Under the pieces are notes generated by a model. It made no database searches and was not told the DNA's origin. It was given only the letters and a program-made list of their open reading frames with translations. From positions 56,734,671 through 56,798,670 of the forward strand of contig NW_019211455.1 of the NCBI RefSeq assembly GCF_002443255.2: a stretch of 64,000 nucleotides of DNA, given 5' to 3'. Shown piece after piece: positions 1 to 12,000 of the stretch; the first letter of the stretch is position 1, and every line of letters starts with the position of its first letter. Source of the stretch: Varroa destructor (Eukaryota > Arthropoda > Arachnida > Mesostigmata > Varroidae). A program made the position numbers and the translations under genes.

Positions 1-431
1 TCGGCTTCGGGCGAAAAAGCAAGTTCTTAATCTTGGAGAATTCGTTGTATTGTATAACAGTTAATTTTCGCTCCAATTGCAAAAATGACGTACTATTTTC
101 CACCAAAATAAGTGTTTTGATTTAGAAGGAGCATTCTTTTATCTAATACGAAGAATGGCGGATAAGTGCATGCTCGTCATAACAAATATTTCGCCAACAC
201 CTATGCCAACTTAGCTTCCGCACCCTGTATACATGTGCAGTTTACTACAATATGCCGTAGTAGTCTTCGACAGTGGACAATTATATATACATATGCAAAA
301 ATTTTGTGACCTCTAACCTCGTCTCAGATTCCTCACTCTCCTGCAATTGAACATTTTTCATTTACTGGAAAACTGGATGATAGATGCTGCCATGAGTTTT
401 GATACCTGTTCACCATTTTGTGATAACTAAC
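1..431 (-). other. Intron 1 of the COPS6 gene (partial)
   Basis: Sequence following the COPS6 exon 1 donor on the minus strand. I see no further COPS6 exon, no RNA gene and no repeat in it. Confidence 0.6.
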
Positions 432-644
432 CTGTTCAGCTCTTCCTCCATTTTGCGCTCGGATCCGAGTCCAATGTTCAGCAACATTCATAATAACCAA
501 AGGATGCAGCTGTACGTTGACGCTGGGCTGAACCGCAGCTCCTGCCATGACGCTGGCGGCTTCACCGGCATCACTACTGGCGGCAGAGGCAGCAGTTCTA
601 TCACCCCCAGCAGCAACTTGGTTGGGCGCCTCTTCCACTTCCAT
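432..644 (-). CDS. COPS6: COP9 signalosome subunit 6, first coding exon (partial gene)
   Basis: First coding exon of CSN6, an MPN-domain subunit of the COP9 signalosome that removes NEDD8 from cullins. It starts at the ATG at 644-642 (MEVEEAPNQVAAGG), runs through an Ala/Ser-rich leader as in other CSN6 proteins, and enters the MPN domain with the hallmark VQLHPLVIMNVAEHWTRIRA followed by a Gln. The 71 codons end in phase 0 at a CAG|GTTAGT donor whose GT is the complement of 430-431. The next expected segment (the loop reading IGALIGKQEG in animals) is not found between 1 and 431, so the remaining exons lie to the left of the window. CSN6 normally lacks the metal-binding JAMM residues, but that part is not visible here. 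The family call is from recalled similarity. A GTG-initiated longer ORF is possible upstream, but the ATG matches the family start. Confidence 0.88.
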
Positions 645-1718
645 AGCGGGCACTCAAAGCTTACTCCAACCTTGCTGACTTCACGCGATGCCGTAGGTTG
701 TGACGGACCCGTACTGAACTTTAGCACCGAACTTTCAGTTACGTGGACACCTGCGGAAAGTACGCTAGACAAAGTTTATTCAACATTTCTACTGGCGTTT
801 GCTATTGTTCACACACATTATATACCATTCGGCCTGTTTCTATTCACGGATGTCTTGCTACAGCTGACATTTTGCTTACCTCGGCTGAGATCGTTATTAA
901 GCACAACCTCCAAAGAAATGTCCCGCACGCGCGGCCTGCATACTCGACACAACTGACACACGCTGTTATTGTGAGACTGAACGTGGGAGCTGAGAGAAAG
1001 CAGGGGACCGAAAACACAGCCGGTCCGAGAATGGATGCATTACACATATCCGAAGAGACACCATCCGAGCAAATTATTCCTCGTCTTAGGCGCTGCAGCT
1101 GTGCTTTGCGCACGCATACAGAGCTTGTTATGGTAGTCGATACGTCATAGATCTTGCTCGGTTCAGTATTGAAAAAATGAACCTTTCCACTAAGGAGCGC
1201 GGGCAATTTGAATGTTTTTTTTTTCACACACATCAAAAGGTTAATATGTCATTTGATAAATTTGAAAACATGGCCTCCATGAGTAATAGAATGATAAGTC
1301 CTTACACCTGCGTTGTAGCGTGTTCAGGAAAGCATAAGCCGATTCGTACTTACCAAACAGGCGTTCTCTCAATTTGAAAGGTATAATGGTAAGAATAAAC
1401 GTGATGTTAGTTACTGTTGTATTCATGTTTTTGGAACCCACTTTTATTTTTTGTATTTTGACATCTTTAGATACCACATTTATATAAAAAAAATTATAAG
1501 TCAATTGTCTGCTTTAATCTATTAATGTTGTAGTGTTATTGAGGTCTCTAATTCTAGACAAATTGTGACTGATAATAGATCACTTAATATTCTACAAGCT
1601 TTGAATTTTTAAGCAAATAGTTGTCATCAATTAGTAGGATCTGGGGAATGCATGAATCGAGAATCTTATGCACCCAGCCCGAAAAGACGTATAGTGTCTC
1701 AAATAAGCAATAATTTAC
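645..1718. other. COPS6 upstream region, no confident gene
   Basis: Holds the presumed 5' UTR and promoter of COPS6. The part from about 700 to 1150 is less AT-rich than its surroundings and therefore carries several overlapping ORFs on both strands (for example 743-1150 plus, 844-1236 minus). None has a recognisable domain or convincing splice framing, so they are not annotated as genes. Confidence 0.4.
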
Positions 1719-1833
1719 CTGAAAAGTAGCTTCACGTATCTTTTTCGATTTCAGGTAGCCATTCTCAATGGTGGGAAAGCCCCTGACGAGGATGCTACTT
1801 GAGTTTAGTGCGCACGTGCAAAAAGCGAACATC
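1719..1833 (-). CDS. Putative unrecognised exon
   Basis: A possible coding exon opening after AAG|G with ATG at 1832-1830 (MFAFCTCALNSSSILVRGF) and closing with TTTCAG|GTAAAT, leaving 38 codons in phase 0. The amino-acid composition reads like protein and the donor is good, but the acceptor lacks a clear pyrimidine tract and I do not recognise the product. It could be the start of a second minus-strand gene whose remaining exons I did not find, or chance. Confidence 0.25.
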
Positions 1834-4800
1834 CTTAAATGCTCCAAAAACAAGTTAGTAAGAGATCACCACAGTGCTCACCACTTACAGCATGATGAGA
1901 ACAACATTTTTAGAATACCGTAAAGAGCAAGAACATAGTTAATTTTCGTATATAATTATTTTTTATAGTTAGTTTCTCTTTGTTATTTGCATTTAGGACC
2001 TGGTCTATTCCTAAGTATAAGGGAGTTACTTACGCCTATTACTATCTATCTACCTATTTGTATTATATAGATCAACAGTACTAAGTGTGGTTCGTGAACA
2101 TGTGTTTCTAGTGCATACGTCGTAGAATCCTTGAATGGTTACGTATGAGCGCTCAATGTTATTTACGCTGTGCGCACCAGGTTTTTATCCACCAGGGAGC
2201 GCTTGAGTCGATTTGTTTTTGTTGGAGTCAGAGAACGTGAGTTCATCACTGATATCGCTGGAGGCGCTGTCAGATGGCCCCGCTACTTATTGAAATAAGA
2301 ACCGCAAATGGGTTAGAGACCATGTTAAACCGGAAAGTGTCTTGTTTGAATCCAAGTAAAGCGAAGTGCTATTGAACTAGATACATGCGACGCTGAAGAA
2401 CACTTTTCGAAATTGTATCGTTTTAATAAAGAAGAATAAGAACGCAAAATCACGGGACAAGTAGAAACCTATATAAAAAGAATTAGGTAGATTAGGGCAC
2501 CAGAAAGTTTGTGGATGTGTCCGAGTGAGTGAGGATGTTCCAAAGTTCTTTATGGGCGGTCCCATATATGCTGTAGATCTTTTAAACACGCAAGAAAATC
2601 CACGTTACTCAGGCAAAATAAATGCTAGAATTCCAGTTACGAGTTATTGGTTAAGCTGCGCGGCGCGTACGTGCACAGCAACTTTTTTCTGAAGGATATA
2701 GTTGCTTCGACGTAAGTTGATTTAGACAAACATGTATGAAGTTCTTAAAGTTGTTCTATTTAAAAAAACTACCATTTTATTTATTTAAATTATGATTTTT
2801 GATAATTTTCTGATTTATGTTATTACAATTTTTGGTTAGACTTACAATTCGTATTTTCTTCCGATTTAAACACGTATTCATTAGGGGTTACCATGTTATC
2901 AAATAAATGTATTATCTTAGTGACCCCCCCCGGCACAGACGTCATGAGAATGCAATTATCACGTAATCGCATTTTTGCAAATTGTCACGACCGGATTTAT
3001 CATTACAACAGCTAAAAACAAATACGCAAATTATAATGTAAAAGGTAGACAACTGATTTATTGATTGTCCTCGTTTTTGCGTAAACTGTATTTAGTATGC
3101 AATTACTTTCAAGTGAAAAGCTTAACTATTCGCGATCATATTTGCAACGTGGTAGTAGTTGGCAACGAAGGGTGAGATTCATTGTAGCGCTACGCAATAT
3201 TTCATCATATTCGTTTGAAAGAAATGTGTGCTCTAGTATGATGCTATAGACTAGTGGCATCATTACCGCTCTGAAATCTTCTATCAAAAAAACCCGGGGA
3301 ACTTTTTATTAATGAAAAGCTAGTGAGAATAAGTATTTTATTTAGGCTGTCTTTCGTCTCTCATGTTATAGACTTTTTGGAGCTGGTTTATGGGAAGTAG
3401 TTGTCTCGATGTAACCGCAGGGGTGTTTTTAGATAACGGACACATTAATTAGTTAATTAATTAGCTAAACATATCAATTTAATAAGTTTCATTATCATTA
3501 AGTTAAGCGAAAAGCAAGTATATTTATGAAGGGATAACGTGAGATAACTGATACGGCCATACATTGGACTAAAGCATAATTTACAACACAAGCGATATCT
3601 ACGTTGGAGGATAAAACTGAAAAATCACTCTTTAAATGATTGTTTGCCTCACGGCGTGGGGAACAAGTTTCTCTGAATAATTTGTCACCTTTTTTGTTCC
3701 TACCTTTATATAATAATGTCCGACAATAGAAAACTATAGATTACAGATAATATCATTACCTATGTTACTACCTGCCAAAAAACCCAAGTGACATTTTTGG
3801 GTCGAACAGCGTCGAATCTTTTCGACTGGATGTATATCATCTTAAGTTCTAGTTTGAAACTTTATCATCGGTCATACAAATGGGCTTTCCGAGTTTGTTC
3901 AAGTATTAATTTAATTTCGTAGTTTTAGACTTTTGGGCTTTAGACTTGAGTCTTAATAAATCATACGCATTAGTTTGACGGTAAAAACATTACACATCTC
4001 TTTGTTTAGCTTAACGTTTTTTCATTTAATGACGAACTTAATGTAGCAAATAGTTGTAACAAAGAAGCATTTCTTGAAGCAACCTGAAAAATAACTATAT
4101 ACAGCTTTACTCTGTTTTTTCTTTTAATCGACTAATAGTTCATTCTTATAGTACGGTCAAATTACAGTTCATAATGTTATAAACTTGTTTAAAACAGTAA
4201 TCGACGTTAATCGGTAGTGGATGCAGGACAACTCTGTGCGAAATATAATGTTCTAGTCAAAGTATGATTTTGTCGAGCGTGCGCTCAGCCTTCCGTGCAG
4301 CCAGAAACTTATGTAAACGCTTACTACCGTAACTTATGAATAATTAGGCGAATTTGATATAGGCCGAGATATTTACTTGTTCTTATCTTTATAGCCCTAT
4401 TTTTCTTTGCTTGTTTTTCTAAGGTACGCTTCGCTTACCGATCTGAATACTACGCACGTTTTTTGAGATCTAATAAAATATTTTTCTTAATTTAACTGAT
4501 GTTATTTCCTGGGGAAAGCTCATTTCGTTCTCAACTAAAATGTTCTTACTAGGGGCGGGTCAAATCGGGTGGGTGTTTGAATGAACTTTTTCTAATTTAT
4601 CTTTTCAAGTCATTCTTCCTAACTGCGGTAAACTAACAGACGCTTGGATGCAAGAAAGGAGGTGGTGCTTTTGTAGTAAATAGGCCAGCAAGCGTGTACC
4701 ACTAGGCAAGGTACTTCAAACATAGCTACATACATAACTACCTGCATTGAGTTAGTTGGCCTGCTCGTTGAGCCCCTTTAGTTTATAACAGGGAAAAGCT

Positions 4801-5820
4801 ATGCTGTACTTAGGGTGGATCTTTATTTATTTTATCAATAGCGGATTGTTTCCAGTAGAGCGTGACAGTCAAATGACGAATATTTATTGAACTCAAAGCT
4901 AGTTTAATGAACTCAGTTCAAAGTGCGCCTATAGGGACTTCTAATTATAACTAGAGTTTGCTAAAATCTACAAGGCTGTATTAAATATAGTGATGCAATA
5001 TGTGGCTGGAATGGCTTAATAGTGATAATACGATTGTTGCGTCTCTTGTAGGTAATTGTGTTGCATTAGGATGGCGACTCCGGCTTTCACAGCTTTCGGT
5101 TGTAAGTAATTTGGTTTTATTTACAAAGACGTTAATTAACTTTGTCAATTCTCTATGGCGTCTACTAAATTTGTTCGTATCTCTAATAGTATTTTTCGTT
5201 AACTGTTTACTAGGCTGTATGGAGCTCGTGTAGTTATGATTGAGGTCTGTGTTCTATAATATTCTCGGTACGTAGTGTTCTTCGTTTGAAAGCCAAAACA
5301 GTGTGTTTGATGGCGCTACTAATAATGCCTCAGTGACTTTTATTCTATTAAGTCTTTTGGTGCTGTAAATCACGCACTATTTTTATTGTTTGTTGATTGT
5401 ATGATGCACTACGCGCAAAGTTAACTGGTTGGCTGAATTAACACTTATAATTAACAACGGTCATAATCGTCTCTAGTATTTTTATTTAGAGGCTCTACTT
5501 AAAATTATACCCTTTAAACTATGTCACAGGTGTCAAATCAGTAGCGAAAGAGTTAAAGAAATATCTCCTTTAGGAAATAAGCCGTAAACGTAGGTAATGC
5601 ATATAAAAATGTTACATAAAGATTGTTCTGCTCAAATTGTGATTAGATCTTTTTTTGATATTTTTTTGATAACGGCTGTAATACATTTGATATGAGAAAC
5701 CACAAACGGTGCAGATTGACTGAACACAAACCCGCTTGTGGTCAAACCTAATTTTGCTCCTAAAACCTTCACTTTGTAAAATGTAATTTATTTTACGTGG
5801 CATACATGTTTTCTTTCTTC
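1834..5820. other. Long AT-rich non-coding stretch
   Basis: About 4 kb of AT-rich sequence upstream of the TRPML gene. ORFs are short and of chance composition (for example a hydrophobic 77-codon ORF at 5000-5233). It probably includes the TRPML promoter and any 5' untranslated exon, but no specific signal is identified. Confidence 0.5.
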
Positions 5821-6005
5821 ATGGTAGATGAGAACGGGGACCGCACACCTCTTCAGGACAATGTCAGCAGCTGTGAAGGACAGCAAAGATATGAAAACGA
5901 ATGCCTCGTTGATGAAGAATCAGAGATGTCGGAGGAACCCTTAGGTGATGGTGATCCGATAATGTTTCAAGAACAGTTACGAAACCACTTTCTCAGGCAT
6001 TCGAG
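5821..6005 (+). CDS. TRPML: TRPML exon 1 (N-terminal cytosolic part)
   Basis: Reads MVDENGDRTPLQDNVSSCEG and on to an acidic stretch and QEQLRNHFLRHS. It ends AG|GTTAGT, leaving two bases (phase 2). The sequence before ATG 5821 is a pyrimidine run ending in TTCATGGTAG, so an acceptor giving an exon start at 5827 is also possible; an upstream exon would then supply the initiator. Confidence 0.7.
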
Positions 6006-9000
6006 GTTAGTTACGTATAATTTTCACGAACATTAGCTTTATTTTATTCCATGCGATTGTGCTCGAATATTTTTACAGAGCTTGATCGAAATCACGCATA
6101 ACATAATCTCTGTGCACGTTTATAGGTGTCCTTGCATAGGTAAAAGAATTCGTTAGTTGTATATTGCCAAATAAAAGGTTTTTGCACTCGTAAAACGCTT
6201 TGCGGAATCTGATGTATGCACTCATTTCTGTGAAAGTACACACAGGCTTTAAATGTACATTATGATTTTGTATGTTGTTTGATAACGCCTGCCAGATATA
6301 TGAACGTCATCTCAATAATAAATGGGTCGTTTATTCAAAGTTAGTAACTCTTTATTTAATGATCCCAATTCAAAAATTGCCCTACTCGAAGTTATCCTTG
6401 TCGAATGCGACAGTTCTTCTTAGTTTCCAAAATACCTTAATTCGATTGCGTGGATAACTTTCAGAACAGTCTGAAATTTTTCTTCATTTTTTTCTATTAT
6501 GCAAAATTGCTTTTCTTTCAAGCTTTTTTTTTGCTTTGGGAATGTGAAGAGTCATAGGAGTTAGGATTGGTTAATGTGCGAGTTGGAGCGACATACACAT
6601 CGCGCTATTTGCGAAAACCGCTATATGAGTATTAAAGTGTGACCCAGTGCATTATCGTGATAGGGGACCCATGATTCGTTTTGCTACAGTTGTGGCCTCT
6701 TGTGTTAAACAGACTCGCGGAATTATATTAAAACTTCTTGATTGTAATCTTTGGTGACCGTGAAGTCCGATGACATGAACTCATTACAAACGATTTCCCG
6801 GGGGTCGATGAAAAAAGTGTGAAGCACTCTTGTTCTCACTCGTGATTGCTGTCACAGACCTTTCAGAATAAGAATTGTCCTCTGTAGACTTTTGTCTGTC
6901 TTCGAAATGCTTTGACCACCTGTTTACTCAAGGTTTACTTAGCGCCTGGTTTCCATAGACCTCCATCCCTGCAGCGTCTGTGTGGTGACCTTACTTTTCA
7001 TATAAAAACCAATGTACGCTTGTTACTCTGCTTTGGAAAAGTCGTAGAGCGCTCCATACATAAACTTACTTAATTTCATGGGAAAACTATAGATTACATC
7101 AGTTATGTTATGAAATTTTGTCTAAAAGCCCTGTTCCTCTTACCAAAACTAGCATTTGTGGATGAAAAGCGATCATCCAGTATCCCCAAAAATTCAAATG
7201 ACTCATTCATTTCTGGACAAAGGGTTATAATCGGTTTTTAGATAGCTTTCTGAGGCAAGAAAATTAGAATAAGTCTAACTTTATTGTTGAGCCATCTGTT
7301 TTCAAAAGCTTTGAAGTAGTTCATTGCTTTTTAAAGTGTTGCCTACAGTAAGTTGGTAATATTTCACCGCTTGTACTTTAGTAGATTTCTAATGCAAAAT
7401 GCGTAACTGAGGCATGATATTGTAAGACGAAAGCATTACGGGATTTTTTTATCATTATTGTTATAAAAATGACAGCAGGATTTGAAAGTTTTTCCAAATC
7501 TTTTAAATTTTTGTCACATAATAATTACACTACAAGCAGCAGGATATATTATGGTTGGTTATATTGGATGCTTTAAGTTGTTTCTTTATGGGGAGCAGTT
7601 AGAAGTAAAGTAAATTAGTGGCATTTTTTACTTCATACGTGGCTTACATATTCTTTACAGAGAGTTCATAAAAGCATTTAATATTTTTTTTATCGTTATT
7701 CTATTTTGTTTTTTATTTATCTTTTATTGTTTTTATTAATTCATTATTTTATTGTTATATCTATTATTATTTATATTTATTTGATTTGACTAGTAATTGG
7801 TTTTATACATATACTATACTAGCGCGAAATTTATTTTCGGTTTTTCTAACAATTATACACAAAAGAAAAAAGTTACTGATTGCATTCTTCCAACGGTTGC
7901 CGCGGTCTAGTGATTTGGACTATGTCTACAGCCGCAAGACCCAAAGCGTTCCATAGCGTTGTTTGGGTTACAGTTTAAACAAGTGAACCACCTTCGAGAA
8001 GTGACAGTCCATTTAAGTGGGCTTGGTAGTACGAGCGTAATCAAGCAAATATTTACCGTACGCTATAATCTAGGCCTCACTTATGCAAAAAAAAAATGCA
8101 TATTATCACAATACATGCTACTCGCTTACAGTTATAGAAAAGCTCGTTTTGTTCTTTATCAGAAAGAGGATATGTTTTTCAGTCTTTCATCAAAAATATC
8201 CGTCGCCCTTTCTGCGTTCGATATTGCATAATTTTTAGTGGTTCATCGATCAATCTTTCATTTGATGGATCAAGTTCGACGGACACGACTCGCTGCAGTA
8301 ATCCAGCCTCCTCAGGGGACGCCTTCCGAGAGCAACTACTACAGAATCCTCGTCAACTTGGCTTTTATATCAGGGTTAGCCTAAGTAGATTAAAATCTAG
8401 CTAGCCTGTTGGTTTCGAAACTCGTCTGGGTGCAATGGAAAAATATATGTCTACTGCATAGAGAATAGGTTTTTATAAGTTGAGGAATCCTCATCTGTAG
8501 GTGCGACAATTATGGTAGTAGCCATAAAGTAATTATATAAGCTTGTTGCTAAAGCTGCAAGGTACCCAAAAGGTTTATTTATGAAGAATAAAATAGAAAG
8601 AAATGCTTTTGTTCGAAAGCGTAAAAATAAACACATAAAGAACAACCTACCCTAACCTAATAATAACCTAACTATAATAATAGAACTAATGCTAATATGT
8701 GTGTATATGGCATCACTTTTTACCGCTTGTAGGAAAAACTCCGCTACCATTTTATGAGTCCATTAGAAAAGTGGCAGTATCGCAAAGTATTTCCCTGGAA
8801 GATGATCTTTCAGATCATTAAAATATTTACTGTCACAACCCAAATTCTGCTATTTGGTTTCGACTGCTCGCAATTCTACAGCGAGCAAATGGCTACGGAG
8901 ACGGCTCTAAAGGTAAACATGAATGCCAATAACATCAATAAGTCAGATTATTCTGCAGTGTTGTTGACACTTTACGCTGTACTAAATTAATAAATTGAGT

Positions 9001-12000
9001 GGTTTCATATGATCATTTAACAGGCATACTTTAGGCCAATAGACAACAAGCAACGTCCATAAACGTACCATCTACAATTCTAATTACGAGTTTTCAGGTT
9101 CTGAATGAGGCCTTACAGGCCTTGGATTACTTTTGCTGGGGCGGCGCTAACTTATAACGATGCAGGGTTCTATGTTAATCGAATTTTTACGTCAAAAAAA
9201 TTAGGTTGAATGTATGTCATATGTGCCCCTATTTGATGGCTTTTTTAAAATAGCTTATTGTATATATGGATAATTAATAATTTTCTTTTGGTTTGCAGGC
9301 ATATTTCCTAAAGGACTGGGACCCGATCCGAGATGTTTACTTTTATCCGCCGGATGGACCATACGCGGTTTACACTGAGGCGGAACTGTTTGACCAAATA
9401 GACACAGCGGTTCAGAAATACAGCAGAATTACCGAGGACCCGATTGGTGAACGTCTTGAGTCTTCAATAGAACAAATAGATTACTAGAAATTAATCAAGT
9501 ACCAGGCTGTTTATTTGTTCAGCAAAGTATACTTTCTTTAGAAAAAGATCAGCCGAATCTTTCCTGATTCTATTTTATGAGATTTCTACACATTTAGAGC
9601 GACGATTCTGGAACAAAGACTCAGAAATAACTAACAATGTTTGCTTTCTATTGAATTGGTTCTCTTTGCTTTATATTGGCAACGTTACCGATGTTGTTGT
9701 TGGCGACGTTTAACGAGTTCCTTAGTTAATTCTTCATCCTGCATAGAAGTACTGACTGTAACTAAATTTGCCTGTTGTGTTCTTTGTTTGCCAATTCATT
9801 CTTGTAGGATCGTTTCGCTATAAAATGTTGAATGGCACTAGAGTGCCGCCGCGACTGTGTCTTACCTATTACAATGATGTTCACATGTATGCATTCAATG
9901 CGACAGTAAGGTACAATAATAAGGTACGCAAACTCTAATGTTGATCACCGAATAGTGCTAAACAGAGCCTAGATTACATTCATCGAATAGGTTTAGCGGG
10001 CAACAATAGTTCGCAGAAAGCTCATTAGACCCATGTCTAAAGTGACACATGCGTTTTTAACGTGCGTGACAAGGCTGCAAGCCGTTCGGTGATTTCTCTA
10101 TAACACGTCTTTTTAAATCTGCTTTAAACTGGGGTAAAGGAAAATATTATTGATAAAAGTTATAGAAAAAAAACGTAAGCGGTAAAAAACTAGTTTAGTT
10201 GCGGAAGTAATAATTTACGCATTTGCCTGTTCATTACAAAATTTAATTAATTTCTGTTTCTTTAAGATACTATACCAATGCCTAGAGCTAAGCCAAGAGA
10301 ATTACGCGAACTTCTCCATCGTGAGGTTTCTGAATAATACCAAAATTACGTTGGATCTTCAACGGTAAGGATTCACCATTGAGTCAGAGAAGTATGATTT
10401 CTTATTGTTCGTCAACATGAGCTTTGTATTTCTATTTCTCTTTGGTACTGTATAAGCTTGCAAAAACTTTGAATATAACTACCGATTATTCTCAAGTCTT
10501 ATTGTAGAAATTAAATATCCATAATAAATATAAGTCTGCGTTTTTTCAAGTCCAGTTCTCGTTTATCTGCCAACTCGATAACAATCCACTAACACTTTGG
10601 TCTTCACCCTCAGAAAAAAGCATGCCAAGGTGATGTTACAAATAAATACGAATAAATAACAAAGTAAGCTAGCAGTCTCTAGCTTACTTATCTTGAACAC
10701 CGCGACAAATTTACATTCATTCGTACCATTGGCCGTGAGGATTTTAAATTTAGACCTCATCGGTTACTATATGTCTACTTTTTCCATGTATTTAGGGTAA
10801 TTATGGCTCGCTTGGATTTCGCCGTGTCCACTGTATACCGGCGTCAAAGTTCTGTAATCAATTCAGTCGTTGTTTACCAGATGGAATTTAGTATTGTCTA
10901 CGATAATAATCATCAAGATGGAGTTATTGAGGTTGGTAAATTTTATTATTATATGCTCACTAGACATGTACGTAGCTAGTATGATATGGTACTGGGTATC
11001 ATGAGCTCTTAATAAAACGGCTTTCATTTGGATGACTGTCGCATAAGACGCAATCCGATTTAATAAGATGGGCAAAATATCAATTCAGCGAATGTTTTTG
11101 ACCTCACCCTCCATGTTTTGAGTTCTACGTCCGGTATCGTCGTTAGGCATTCCATCAGATGGCTGGCTTTCAGCACTGGTTTGAGCTTAGACCTAAGACC
11201 AGCCAACAGTTACGCTACTCACTAAGCTATCCGGTCAGTATTCTTTCAGTTTTCCGGACAACGATAGGATCTATTTATTCTGATAAATAGATCTTGGATG
11301 CGAAGAAAGCACGAGCCTACACTGATTGATTGCGTTATATTTTAGTACTGCATCTTTTGTTATTTTTCATTTCACACTTACACAGCATATTTATTCACCG
11401 TGTTTAAAGCGTCGGCGGAATTTCAGTTGTCTGGTACGTAGAATTCCTGCACGTTTTTGCGTGCAGGCAATGAGTTTCCTTCGTCCGCGCTGCAGGTGGA
11501 CGCTAAACCGTTGCAAACCTTTGCTTTATACTCTCAAGCCTACGGGTTGTAACATTGCCTCACCAATTATATAAATAGCGTCCAATAAAAATTCTCAGTA
11601 GCGATTAAGATGTGTCTTTATATTGAAATCCTATGTTGCAAACTCGACAACATCTAAAGGCAGTCAAGTTTCGAAGTATGAGCCCGTTTTTGAACTGTTA
11701 AACTAGTGTATAAAACCATATACTATTATCACTATTATTGTACCTTAGTAAAGTAAATGAAGTATGCAAATAAACCGAAAAGAACAGTGTATAATGTTCT
11801 ATGTATATAAATAGGCTCTTGTTATTAGCGAAGTATGCATGGAAGCTTCGATGTAACTGGTTTTGTACAGTCAATATTTTAGCCCGTTTTTTGTTTGATT
11901 TACTGTGTTTTAGGTAAAGTTGAACGTGACAAGCGCCGCAGACTCTAGGGAAAGCAAAAGGCCGCAAGTAGCGGCTCAGACCGCACGTCAAATATATAAC

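Noticed and set aside
743..1236. Overlapping 130-codon ORFs on both strands near COPS6
   Set aside because: The region is GC-richer, which lengthens ORFs on both strands; no domain, start context or splice support.
5000..5233. Hydrophobic 77-codon plus-strand ORF
   Set aside because: T-rich sequence yields Leu/Val/Phe by chance; no splice or regulatory support.
7881..7950. tRNA-like GC-rich patch beginning GCCGCGGTCTAGTG
   Set aside because: No B-box, no cloverleaf with paired acceptor stem.
9424..9487. Continuation of the exon 4 frame past 9446 to a stop
   Set aside because: The residues after GATTG lose similarity to mucolipins, and splicing to 9808 restores it in phase.
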